Assembly (NCBI GenBank): GCA_035048815.1
Contig: JAUCBN010000024.1
Location: 6,570,001-6,634,000 of the forward strand
DNA length: 64,000 nt
Source of the DNA: Abelmoschus esculentus
Lineage: Eukaryota > Streptophyta > Magnoliopsida > Malvales > Malvaceae
Reading direction: 5' to 3'
Shown here: positions 1 through 10,100 of the stretch, piece by piece
Layout of the letters: the number at the start of each line of letters is the position of its first letter
How positions within the stretch are numbered: position 1 is the stretch's first letter
Notes under the pieces: model-generated
Seen by the model: the letters and a program-made list of their open reading frames with translations, nothing else
Told to the model about the DNA's origin: nothing
The model's database searches: none
Position numbers and translations under genes: made by a program

Positions 1-904
1 GTTCCTCCTCATAAGACAGGTCTGGTCGTAACTCAACATCCTGAACCTGGATGATGTGACTCGGATCTGGATGGTACTGCCTCAACATGGATACATGAAA
101 CACATCATGAATACGACTAAGCTGAGGAGGTAACTCAAGCTGATAGGCAACAGGCCCGATTCTTTTCAGAATACGGTATGGTCCAATATATCTCGGACTC
201 AACTTGCCCTTACGCCCAAACCTCAGAACTTTCTTCCATTGGGAGACCTTCAAGAAAACCTGATCACCAACCTCAAACTTGATGTCCTTCCTCCTCCGAT
301 CAGCATACGATTTCTGTCTATCAAAAGCTTCCTTCAGGTGATCTCGGATCAATCTGACGGTCTCCTCGGTCTCCTGAATCAACTCGGGACCCAGAGTCTT
401 CCAATCATACAACTCTGTCCAACAGATGGGGGTACGACACCTACGACCATACAAAGCCTCGTAAGGTGCCATACGGATGCTAGCCTGGTAACTGTTATTA
501 TAAGCAAACTCTGCTAGGGGCAAGAAATCCTCCCAACTGCCTCGAAAGTCTAAAATACATCCCCGTAACATATCCTCCAGGATCTGTATCACTCTCTCAG
601 ACTGACCATCTGTCTGAGGATGAAAAGATGTACTGAAATTCAGACGGGTTCCCAAAGCAGACTGTAAAGCTGTCCAAAAACGGGAAGTAAACCTCGGATC
701 TCGATCAGAAATGATAGACAGGGGCACCCCATGCAATCTGACAATCTCAGAAATATACAGTCTAGCCAGCTTTTCCAGAGAATAAGTGACCCGGACAGGA
801 ATAAAGTGAGCCGACTTTGTAAGTCTATCAACAACAAACCAGACAGAGTCTTTCTTAGACGGGGTCAGAGGCAAACCAGTAATAAAGTCCATCGTGATTC
901 GCTC
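1..904 (-). pseudogene. gypsy integrase core and C-terminal domain, partial
   Basis: This frame is open from just after the stop at 905-907 to the window edge. It begins ERITMDFITGLP and carries the integrase D,D-35-E core: Asp in MDFITG, Asp in SDRDPRF, and Glu in HPQTDGQSERVIQ. A C-terminal SH3-like region follows (FEVGDQVFLKVS, then GPYRILKRIGPVAYQLELP, then HDVFHVSMLRQYHPD). It would integrate the cDNA of its own element. The codon before ERITMDF is TGA where the family usually has Trp, so this part is cut off from the rest of pol. A chromodomain, if present, lies beyond base 1. Confidence 0.88.
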
Positions 905-2224
905 TCATTTCCATTCTGGAATCTTGATAGGTTGCAAGAGACCAGAAGGATGCTGATATTCTGCTTTCACCTGCTGACAAGTCAGGCATTTGGATACATA
1001 GTCTGAGATATCCTTTTTCATACCTACCCAACGGTATCTCTGTTTCAGGTTCTGATACATCTTATCCCCTCCGGGATGCATAGCATAAGGACTACTATGA
1101 GCCTCTCTGAGAATGGTCTGTCTCAACTCAGAATCATTGGATACACAATATCGACCGTTAAAACAAAGGACTTCATCTTGATCAAAAGAATAAACAGAGG
1201 TGGATCCTTCCTCAACTTGCTGCATAACAAGAAGTAAGGAGTCATCTAACCGTTGCTTGGCCTTGATCTGCTCGGCCAAGGTCGGTTTGACCTGTAACTC
1301 AGCTAGTAAGCTACCATCATCATATACACTCATCCTGGCAAACAGGGATCTCAGGTCTGATATGGTCTTACGACTTAAAGCATCAGCCACAACATTAGCT
1401 TTTCCCGGATGATACTCAATCTCGCAGTCATAATCCTTAAGAAGCTCCAACCAACGACGTTGTCTCAGGTTAAGCTCCTTCTGAGTGAGGAGGTACTTCA
1501 GGCTCTTATGATCGGTAAAGATATAACACTTCTCTCCGTAGAGATAGTGTCTCCAGATTTTCAGAGCGAAAACCACTGCAGCAAGCTCAAGATCATGGGT
1601 GGGGTAGTTACACTCATGTGGTCTCAACTGGCGTGATGCATAAGCGATCACCTTACCATCCTGCATCAAAACACAACCAAGTCTAGAGTGCGAGGCATCA
1701 CTGTAAACTGTAAAGTCCTTTCCTGACTCAGGTTGTGCTAAAACTGGAGCTTGGGTCAAGGCTGATTTCAACTGGTCAAAACTAGATTGCTGGGTCTCAG
1801 ACCATACAAAAGGAACATCTTTCCTCAGAAGCTTTGTTAAAGGGGCAGCGATGATGGAGAAACCCTCGACAAAGCATCGGTAATACCCAGCTAAGCCCAG
1901 AAAACTGCGGATCTCAGAAACGTTTCTGGGAGGCTTCCAACTGGTGATTGTATCAATTTTGCTCGGATCCACCTGGATACCCTTAGCTGAAACAACATGT
2001 CCTAGAAAAGCCACCTCACTAAGCCAGAACTCACACTTACTTAGCTTAGCATATAACCGATGCTCTCTTAGAGTCTGCAACACTACTCTCAGATGCTCAA
2101 CATGCTCGTCCTCAGAGCGGGAGTAAACCAGGATATCATCAATAAACACAACAACAAACTGGTCCAGATAGGATCGGAAGACTCGGTTCATCAGGTCCAT
2201 GAAGGCAGCCGGAGCATTAGTCAA
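905..2224 (-). pseudogene. gypsy RT (C-terminal half), RNase H and HHCC zinc finger
   Basis: The ORF starts LTNAPAAFMDLMNRVF directly after an in-frame TGA at 2222-2224, where the family has Gly in MPFGLTNAP. Domains in order are the RT catalytic motif FIDDILVYS; the thumb/connection (FLGHVVSAKGIQVD, then RSFLGLAGYYRCFV); RNase H with Asp in VYSDASHSRLG, Glu in YPTHDLELAAVV and Asp in FTDHKSL; ADALSRK; and the integrase HHCC finger (H in MHPGGDKM, then CLTCQQVK). The missing Gly sits in a conserved RT loop. Flanking pol pieces are in the same frame, separated only by single stop codons, which suggests point decay. Confidence 0.93.
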
Positions 2225-3332
2225 TCAGAAAGGCATCACTAAAAACTCGTAATGCCTGTACCTGGTGCGGATAGCGGTTTTAGCAACATCCGAACCCTTA
2301 ACCTTCAACTGATAGTACCCAGATCGAAGGTCAATCTTCGAGAAGACTGTGGCTCCCCGAAACTGGTCAAACAAGTCATCAATCTTGGGTAGAGGGTACT
2401 TGTTTTTCACCGTTAGCTTATTCAGCTTTCGGTAGTCGATGTACAACCGAAGGGAACCATCCTTCTTTTTAACAAAGAGTACTGGAGCTCCCCAGGGGAA
2501 AGAGCTAGGTCGGATGAACCCTCGGTCAAGCAGTTCCTGTAACTGAACTTTCAACTCCTTCAACACTTTCGGAGCCATACAGTACAGGGCCATAGAATCT
2601 GGTGCTGATCCAGGATAAGTCTCAATCTCGAACTCGACCTCCCTGTCCGGAGGGAGACCCGGTAACTCCTCAGGAAAAACCTCAAGAAACTCGCTAACAG
2701 TGCGAATCTCCTCGATCTTAGGTAGAGACCCCTTTGTGTTAAGTAAACAGGCAATAAAGGTATCGTATCCCTTACGGATCATCCTGTCAGCAGTCAAAAC
2801 TGATACAACATTGGTCAGATAACCTCGACGTTCACCAACCAAAACTACGGATCGTCCATCCTGAGTCCTTAACGTGGCCCTTTTGGCCTCGTAGTCCAGA
2901 CTAACACGATGCTCAGATAACCAGTCCATCCCCAAGATGAGATCGAACTCCTGTAAAGGAAGTTCCATAAGATCCGCAAGAAACACTTCCCCTTCCACAA
3001 CGAGGGGACATCTCCGAAACACTTTGTTCACAGATAAAGATTGTCCCACATGGCTCATAACATTCACAACACTCTCGTTGTCCTCAACAGAGATCGGAAA
3101 ATCACCAGATACTGACTTGGATACATAGGAGTGGATGGAACCATTGTCAAGCAAAGCAAAGTACGGGACAAAAAGGATGGTAAAAGTACCTGCGATAACA
3201 TCTGGCTCATCTCGGTCATCCCGACGTCTGGTAGCATAAACTAGTGCTGGCTGACGAGCCTTAGAAATAGGTGGTCCACCACTCTGGTGGCCTCGGCCCC
3301 GGGTATCGGATCTAGCAACTGACCCAGAAAGC
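2225..3332 (-). pseudogene. gypsy aspartic protease and RT N-terminal half
   Basis: The frame is open from about 3332 down to the stop at 2222-2224; the first Met of the minus ORF is at 3154. Upstream of it the frame still encodes family-like sequence (SDTRGRGHQSG, then YATRRRDD, then DVIAGTFTI). The protease active site reads LLDNGSIHSY, so the D-x-G core is kept. ILGMDWLSEH marks the C-terminal protease half. RT starts near EFEIETYPGSAPD and includes GFIRPSSFPWGAPVLFVKKKDG, the palm motif FSKIDLRSGYYQLKV and YEFLVMPF. LRLYIDYRKLN carries Tyr where family members usually have Cys. The RT continues in frame beyond the stop. Confidence 0.9.
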
Positions 3333-3443
3333 TTTACCCTAAAAACGCCCCGTAGCAGGTGTCTGAACAGATGTCTGAGATCGGGATGGAGTCTGAGTGT
3401 GCACAGGGGTATGGGTCGATGGTCGACCAGCAGAAGGTGGGTG

Positions 3444-4518
3444 TGGTCAGTCTCTCAGAAAGTGCTCAGAAGATCCACATCGAAAACATGCTCCAGTCTT
3501 CTTCCTACACTCACCCTTATGCAGATTGCCCCAAAAGTCACATGCTGATACAGTCGGAAACCCAGAAGAACCACCTCGGCTGACGGCAGAGTCCTGAGGT
3601 GCCGTGTCCCCCAGATCGGTTTCGGTCCTTCCTGCGATCCCTATCTCTACCCCTATCACGATCCTGATCCTTGATAATCTGACTATCAGAAAGCTTCTCC
3701 AAGTCCTCAGCTGTCTTTGCACGGTTCACAAGATCCTCAAATACTGTATCATGGTGCGTGACTACTCTGTCTCTGATACCGATACGGAGACCCTCAAGAA
3801 ACTTGTCGCACCTATCATTCTCTGTAGCCACTAACCCAGCACCATACCTCATCAGATCCAGGAATTGTAGCTCATACTCGGCCACTGTCATGGTACCCTG
3901 AATCAAGTCCTTGAAGGCCTGACGCCTCTCTCTCAGATAACGCTCCCCCAGGAAACGGTTCCTGAACCGCTCCTTGAAGAAGTCCCAAGTCAACACATCA
4001 GGCGATACACTGCTAACCACAGACTCCCACCAGACGTGGGCATTACCATCAAGCATAGACACAGCTCCCAAATATCTCTTAGCTGGCTCCAAACCCAGCT
4101 GGTCCATGCGTCTCTCAGTGTCATACAACCATGACTCAGCCTCAGAAGGTGCACCTGTCAGGGATCCAAAAAAAGTCCTCACTCCATTGGCGATCAGGAT
4201 CTGAGAGATAGGAGTATGTGGCATAGCACCTGAAGCTCTGATAGCTCCCTGTATCAGCTGAAGGAACTGTCTACTAAGGGTCTCGTCTGTCACTGTAGTA
4301 GCAGGCTCGGTGCTCGGTACAGGTGCCCCTCTGACCGGGGTAGACATACCTATGCCCGTAGGGGGATGTGGGCCAGGCAGTACAGTGGTGCTAGCAGGAA
4401 CGGGAGGGTCTACAGGAGTAATGGGCGGAGGGCCGCTGATAGGCTCCTCTACAGGATCGGCGAAGCTAGTCGCACGTCCACGCCCTCGGGTGGTCCGGCG
4501 AGCTCTACGGACACTCAT
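3444..4518 (-). pseudogene. gypsy gag with capsid domain and broken zinc knuckle
   Basis: The start MSVRRARRTTRGRGRATSF lies 174 bp inside the PBS, a normal leader length. The retrotransposon Gag domain runs roughly residues 110-260, with the recognisable stretches EAESWLYDTERRMDQLG, HVWWESV and MTVAEYELQFLDLMRYG. A frameshift around 3540-3600 moves the C terminus to another minus frame, where CFRCGSSEHFLRD forms the CCHC knuckle. Its last Cys codon is replaced by TGA at 3444-3446. Gag packages element RNA into virus-like particles; this copy would make a truncated protein. Confidence 0.87.
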
Positions 4519-4692
4519 GAGTCTCAGGTAATCTACAAGAATAGAGTTTATGGGATTAGAATTGGCACCGGAGAATCATACACGATACAAAAAGATATAG
4601 GTGACATGGCCTTTCAGATATTAATTAAAAACGGTTTAACAGAAAACGTTTTATTTAGGACCCATCACAGTCCGAGAATCTTAAAACCAAAA

Positions 4693-4704
4693 GCTCTGAT
4701 ACCA
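4693..4704 (-). other. Primer-binding site, initiator Met-tRNA
   Basis: On the minus strand this reads TGGTATCAGAGC, the standard complement of the plant initiator Met-tRNA 3' end. A 6-nt spacer separates it from the inner LTR end (4711). It fixes the element orientation and the LTR boundary. Confidence 0.92.
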
Positions 4705-5332
4705 ACTAAATGTAACCCCCTACACCGGCCTATGCAAAAAGCCCGACCTAAAGTAGTCACATTTTTTTTCTCAAAACGAATATATAAAGCAAATACAAGA
4801 TTCAACCCAAAATCAAGAAAAAACTGTAAGAATGACGGTTCCGTCAAAATCATAAATTCGACCATAATTCATATGATCATAGTAACCTGTTAATCTCAAA
4901 GGTAATGTGTGTTCAAAACATTGTTCATAAAACAATCCGTATCGCGGTAATAAAACATGATGAGTTAAAACTATCCAGTAACAAAATATAGGCACAACAG
5001 TAACAAAATAAAGGCACATGTCACCATAACTAAAAACACAGAGAAGACAAGCATTACATCAAAAGATAATCTGGGAGGTGTAGATCCTCCGAGTGCCAAT
5101 CCGGGTTGTCTATCTACGGATATCTGAAAGGGGGAAGAAAACAAGTATGAGCTATGGAGCCCAATGTGTTCCAGCAGTGCATAAGAATCACAGGTAAAAC
5201 AATATATAATGATATCAGATAAACAATGCATGAAATGCATGGCATGATATACTACCCCCCCCAACCGATCTCCAGGATACGATTCCCTAGAACAGTATCT
5301 AGTACAAGCATTAACCTAAGCCCAAGGGGCAA

Positions 5333-5480
5333 AGGTACCATAAACAGGACGGAATTACCCCGGCTGTAGCACGGGAACCGATATCAGGACAGAATTACCC
5401 TAACCGTAGCTAGGAACCGTAAACAGGACGAAATTACCAGCTGGATCAAGGTTGAACCGAATAACAGGCACTACTCATCA
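5333..5480. repeat. Short tandem repeat in gypsy LTR (~40-45 bp, about 3 copies)
   Basis: The core ACAGGACGGAATTACC recurs as CAGGACAGAATTACCC and ACAGGACGAAATTACC, each followed by a variable stretch ending GGAACC or TTGAACC. A fourth partial copy (ATAACAGGCA) follows. It lies inside the LTR and has no coding potential that I can see. Confidence 0.75.
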
Positions 5481-6140
5481 TCCCCAAACCTAAAGTGACA
5501 GGCATGCAGTAATAACATGTATAACGATGGCAGTGACAGTATTTATCCAGATATCATGTAATGCTAAATCAGGACATGTCATGTAAAATATATCAGGCAT
5601 ATAGCAAAGCAGAATGTGATCAAGTTCAACATGTGTGTCAAGGTAAAGTCCAGGAATAGTCAAGTGTACATGCTTGGTTGTAAAAACGGAAAAACAATGA
5701 TATACAATATATAGCACGTAAGGGAACACACCTCAAAAGAGTAGAAGCAAACAGGTGGTCTATTGTGCGGCTGAGCCTCGCTCTGCAACAGTACTGGACC
5801 CTATAGGTACACGATAAGATTTTATATCAATACAGAAGTCTAGATACTGGATTTATTCACTAGAGAGAGAATACATACGAGTCACGATCGGAGCATGAGT
5901 CGGGTCGAACTGGGAGGAACCGGGCTGGCTCGATACTCGATCGGGAGGACTATGAGATCCTACAAGTAAACAGGTATCGATATTAGACCCAGATTAAAAC
6001 TCTGAACTTAACTTAGAAGAAAAGTTTGACTCAAGACTTTAAAGTCCAATTTGGAGGCTTTCGGGATTGAATTTCGAAAAACGAACTTCACGGATGGACT
6101 CAGGACGTCGAAAAACATAAAATAGGGGTTTTTGAAAATT

Positions 6141-6360
6141 TTGACTTTTTGGTCAAAGTCAACGCTGACGTCATCTGCCACGTCAGCACTCAATGCTGAC
6201 ATCAGTTGCCACGTCAGCAGCCACGTCAACAGTCAATACTGACGTCAGCAGCCACGTCAACTACCACGTCAACTGCCACGTCAGCAGTCAACGCTGACGT
6301 TATTGGTCAACGGGTCGGGTCGGTCAACGGGTCAGGTCTGGTCAACTGGTCGGGTCTGTT
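6141..6360. promoter_or_regulatory. Cluster of ACGTCA (bZIP-type) and GGTCAA (W-box-type) motifs in the LTR
   Basis: About 135 bp (6165-6302) holds eight ACGTCA cores, two as full TGACGTCA palindromes and most others as CCACGTCA. GGTCAA/TTGACC repeats flank them on both sides (6141-6155 and 6305-6360). ACGT-core elements of this kind bind plant bZIP factors (as-1/C-box class), and TTGAC cores bind WRKY factors. In LTR orientation the cluster lies about 850-1050 bp from the U3 end, so an enhancer role is plausible but inferred. Confidence 0.6.
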
Positions 6361-7078
6361 CGGTTCGGGTTGGACCGGTTCGGTTTGACTCGGGTTGACC
6401 GGTTTAGACCGGCCGGCTCCCGGCAGCCATCCACGGTGGCCGGAAATTGCCCGTGACGGCGCGTGGAACCCACGCACGGCCTAAAACGGCCGGAAAACAC
6501 CCCTTCAGGCCGGAAAAACACCAAAAATCAGTTTTTCACCACCCTATTAACATCCAAACACCCCAAAATATCCTTAGAACAACCCCCAGCTTACCAAAAC
6601 CCGAATCGGTTAAAGTCCTCCGGTGAAGGCCTGAACGGCGACCAACGGTTGCGGAAATGGAGGCGTTCTGCTCGTCTCAGCACGGTGGACACAATGGAGG
6701 AGACGACGCACCGGGATGATGCCGGTGGCGACCTGAAACGGCGAAGGAACCGAAGGGTTTAAACCCTAGATCCGACGAATCTTCAATCCCCGATTCACGG
6801 CGGAGGCGGCGAAGGAAGGGCGCATCGATGGAGGGGTTTTGGTCGGGGGATGACGGCGAACACTCCGGTGGTGGCGGTGCACGACACGGCGCGGCGGTGA
6901 GGGAGATTAGCGGTGGCCGGAGTGTTTGGGTGAGGGAGAGAATTGTTTCGAATAAAGATGGGATATTTGATCTCAAATGGTTCTAACATGAACCAACAGA
7001 TGTATTCGAATCTATTATTATTATTATTAACCAGGATATTAACGTCTTAAAGGTAAGGTTCGGTATAACCTAACACAA

Positions 7079-7152
7079 GAGCTATCTAGCTCAGATGGTT
7101 ATGCTACAAGGTAGACAAGCTAGGGGTTATTGGTTCGAAGCCTCACAACCAC
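7079..7152 (+). other. tRNA-like sequence with pol III A and B boxes
   Basis: TAGCTCAGATGG (from 7086) matches the pol III A box and GGTTCGAAGCC (from 7132) is close to the B box, with tRNA-like spacing. A T-run (TTTATTTTTTTTT) follows at ~7163-7175, as a pol III terminator would. The D-stem AGC/GCT pairs, but the acceptor and T stems pair poorly, so this is not a functional tRNA gene. It is antisense to the LTR, close to its outer end. It could be a tRNA relic, a SINE-head-like insertion or chance similarity. Confidence 0.45.
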
Positions 7153-7198
7153 ACTTCTTCCCTTTATTTTTTTTTATAACCCAGAATCAGGTGTTACA

Positions 7199-10100
7199 AA
7201 AACCTTAAAACTTGAGATTAATCTGTATAATTTTATTCAAAAGCCCATAATTAAAGATTTAAACTCATAAAAGTTGATTTAATAATATTTTATTGTCATT
7301 TTATTGGGATTAAAACGTGCATGTCTAAATTGGCTTTATAGAGATTCCGTTCTAATTATAACCGAGTGAAATTCTGAAAATTTAAGATTAATCTGTATAA
7401 TTTTGTTCAAAAGCTAATAGTTAAATATTTGAAATCATAAAATTTGATTTTAATAAAATTTTGTTATCGTTTTGATGCGATTAAAACGTGTATGTCTAAA
7501 TGGGCTTTAAAGAGATTCCGTTCGAATTTTAACCGAGTAAAAAGCTGAAAATTTGAGATTAATCTGTATAATTTTGTTCAAAAGCATATAATTAACTATT
7601 TCAACTCATAAAATTTAATTTAATAACATTTGGTTGTCGTTTTGATGCGATTAATACGAGCATGTCTAAATGTGCTCTATAGAGAATCCGTTCTAATTTT
7701 AACCGAGTAAAAACCTTAAAATTTGAGATTAATCTGTATAATTTTGTTCAAAAGCCCATAATTAATTATTTTAACTCATAAAATTTGATTTAATAACATT
7801 TTATTGTTGTTTTGTTGGGATTAAAACGTGCATGTCTAAATGGGCTTTATAGAGATTCCGTTCTAATTATAACCGAGTGAAATTCTGAAAATTTAAGATT
7901 AATCTGTATAATTTTGTTCAAAAGCTAATAAATAATTATTTGAAATCATAAAATTTGATTTTAATAAAATTTGGTTGTCGTTTTGATACGATTAAAACGT
8001 GCATGTCTAAATGGGCTTTATAGAGATTCCGTTCGAATTTTAACCGAGTAAAAAGCTGAAAATTTGAGATTAATCTGTATAATTTTGTCAAAAGCCTATA
8101 ATTAACTATTTGAACTCATAAAATTTAATTTAATAACATTTGGTTGTCGTTTTGATGCGATAAATACGAGCATGTCTAAATATGCTCTATAGAGATTCCA
8201 TTCGAATTTTAACCGAGTAAAAACCTTAAAATTTGAGATTAATCTGTATAATTTTGTTCAAAAGCCCATAATTAAATATTTAAAGTCATAAAATTTGATT
8301 TAATAACATTTGGTTGTCATTTTGTTCGGATTAAAACGTGCATGTCTAAATGGGGTTTATAGAGATTCCGTTCTAATTTTAACCGAGTGAAATTCTGAAA
8401 ATTTAAGATTAATCTGTATAATTTTGTTCAAAAGCTAATAATTAATTATTTGAAATCATAAAATTTGATTTTAATAAAATTTGGTTCTCGTTTTGATGCG
8501 ATTAAAACGTGCATGTCAAAATGGGCTTTATAGAGATTTCGTTCGAATTTTAACCGAGTAAAAAGCTGAAAATTTGAGATTAATTAGTATAATTTTGTTC
8601 AAAAGCCTATAATTAACTATTTGAACTCATAAAATTTAATTTAATAACATTTGGTTGTCGTTTTGATGCGATTAATACGAGCATGTCTAAATGTGCTCTA
8701 TAGAGAACCCATTCTAATTTTAACAGAGTAAAAACCTTAAAATTTGAGATTAATCTGTATAATTTTGTTCACAAGCCCATAATTAATTATTTTAACTCAT
8801 AAAATTTGATTTAATAACATTTGGTTTTCGTTTTGTTGGGATTAAAACGTGCATGTCTAAATGGGGTTTATAGAGATTCCGTTCTAATTATAACCGAGTA
8901 AAATTCTGAAAATTTAAGATTAATCTGTATAATTTTATTCAAAAGCTAATAGTTAAATATTTGAAATCATAAAATTTGATTTTAATAAAATTTTGTTATC
9001 GTTTTGATGCGATTAAAACGTGCATGTCTAAATGGGCTTTATAGAGATTCCGTTCGAATTTTAACCGAGTAAAAAGCTGAAAATTTGAGATTAATCTGTA
9101 TAACTTTGTTCAAAAGCCCATAATTAATTATTTTAACTCATAAAATTTGTTTTAATAATATTTTATTATCGTTTTGTTGGGATTAAAACGTGCATGTCTA
9201 AATGGGCTTTATAGAGATTCCGTTCTAATTATAACCGAGTAAAATTCTGAAAATTTAAGATTAATCTGTATAATTTTGTTCACAAGCTAATAAATAATTA
9301 TTTGAAATCATAAAATTTGATTTTAATAAAATTTTGTTATCGTTTTGATGCGATTAAAACGTGCATGTCTAAATGGGCTTTATAGAGATTCCGTTCGAAT
9401 TTTAACCGAGTAAAAAGCTGAAAATTTGAGATTAATCTGTATAATTTTGTTCAAAAGCCCATAATTAATTATTTTAACTCATAAAATTTGATTTAATAAT
9501 ATTTTATTATCGTTTTGTTGGGATTAAAACGTGCATGTCTAAATGGGCTTTATAGAGATTCCATTCTAATTATAACCGAGTGAAATTCTGAAAATTTAAG
9601 ATTAATCTGTATAATTTTGTTCAAAAGCTAATAAATAATTATTTGAAATCATAAAATTTGATTTTAATAAAATTTGGTTGTCGTTTTGATGCGATTAAAA
9701 CGTGCATGTCTAAATGGGCTTTATAGAGATTCCGTTCGAATTTCAACCGAGTAAAAAGCTAAAAATTTGAGATTAATCAGTATAATTTTGTTCAAAAGCC
9801 TATAATTAACTATTTGAACTCATAAAAGTTAATTTAATAACATTTGGTTGTCGTTTTGATGCGATTAATACGTGCATGTCTAAATATGCTCTATAGAGAA
9901 TCCGTTCGAATTTTAAACGAGTAAAAACCTTAAAATTCGAGATTAATCTGTATAATTTTGTTCAAAAGCCCATAATTAATTATTTTAACTCATAAAATTT
10001 GATTTAATAACATTTTATTGTCGTTTTGTTGGGATTAAAACGTGCATGTCTAAATGGGCTTTATAGAGATTCCGTTCTAATTATAACCGAGTGAAATTCT

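Larger units (their letters stand above)
1..7198 (-). mobile_element. Ty3/gypsy chromovirus (Tekay/Del-like), 5' LTR plus internal region, 3' end off window
   Basis: Reading the minus strand from right to left gives a 2488-bp LTR (7198 down to 4711), a PBS matching initiator Met-tRNA, gag, protease, RT, RNase H, an HHCC zinc finger and integrase, and then the window edge. PR-RT-RH-INT order is the Ty3/gypsy order. The family is judged from recalled motifs such as FVVVFIDDILVYS in RT, HPGGDKMYQNL in the zinc finger, and an SH3-like GPYRILKRIG segment in integrase. The chromodomain and 3' LTR, if present, lie left of base 1. The copy is dead: premature stops interrupt the zinc knuckle (3444-3446), RT (2222-2224) and the start of integrase (905-907), and gag is frameshifted. 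The right LTR end abuts ~170-bp satellite, so the element inserted into or beside that array. Confidence 0.9.
4711..7198 (-). repeat. 5' LTR of the minus-strand gypsy element (2488 bp)
   Basis: On the minus strand the LTR starts TGTAACACCTGATTC at 7198 and ends GGGGGTTACA at 4711, giving TG...CA termini with inverted TGTAAC/GTTACA ends. It directly borders the PBS on one side and satellite on the other. It contains a tandem repeat (5333-5480), a bZIP/W-box-like cluster (6141-6360), a GC-rich segment (6360-6960) and a tRNA-like block near its U3 end (7079-7152). No partner LTR is in the window, so its age cannot be estimated here. ORFs of 60-175 codons inside it resemble no known family and are taken as chance. 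Confidence 0.88.

Noticed and set aside
6463..6989. ORFs in the GC-rich part of the gypsy LTR (both strands)
   Set aside because: No recognisable domain, wholly inside the LTR, overlapping on both strands; high GC lowers stop frequency.
7079..7152. A functional tRNA gene
   Set aside because: Acceptor and T stems do not pair and no anticodon arm is convincing; kept only as a tRNA-like block.
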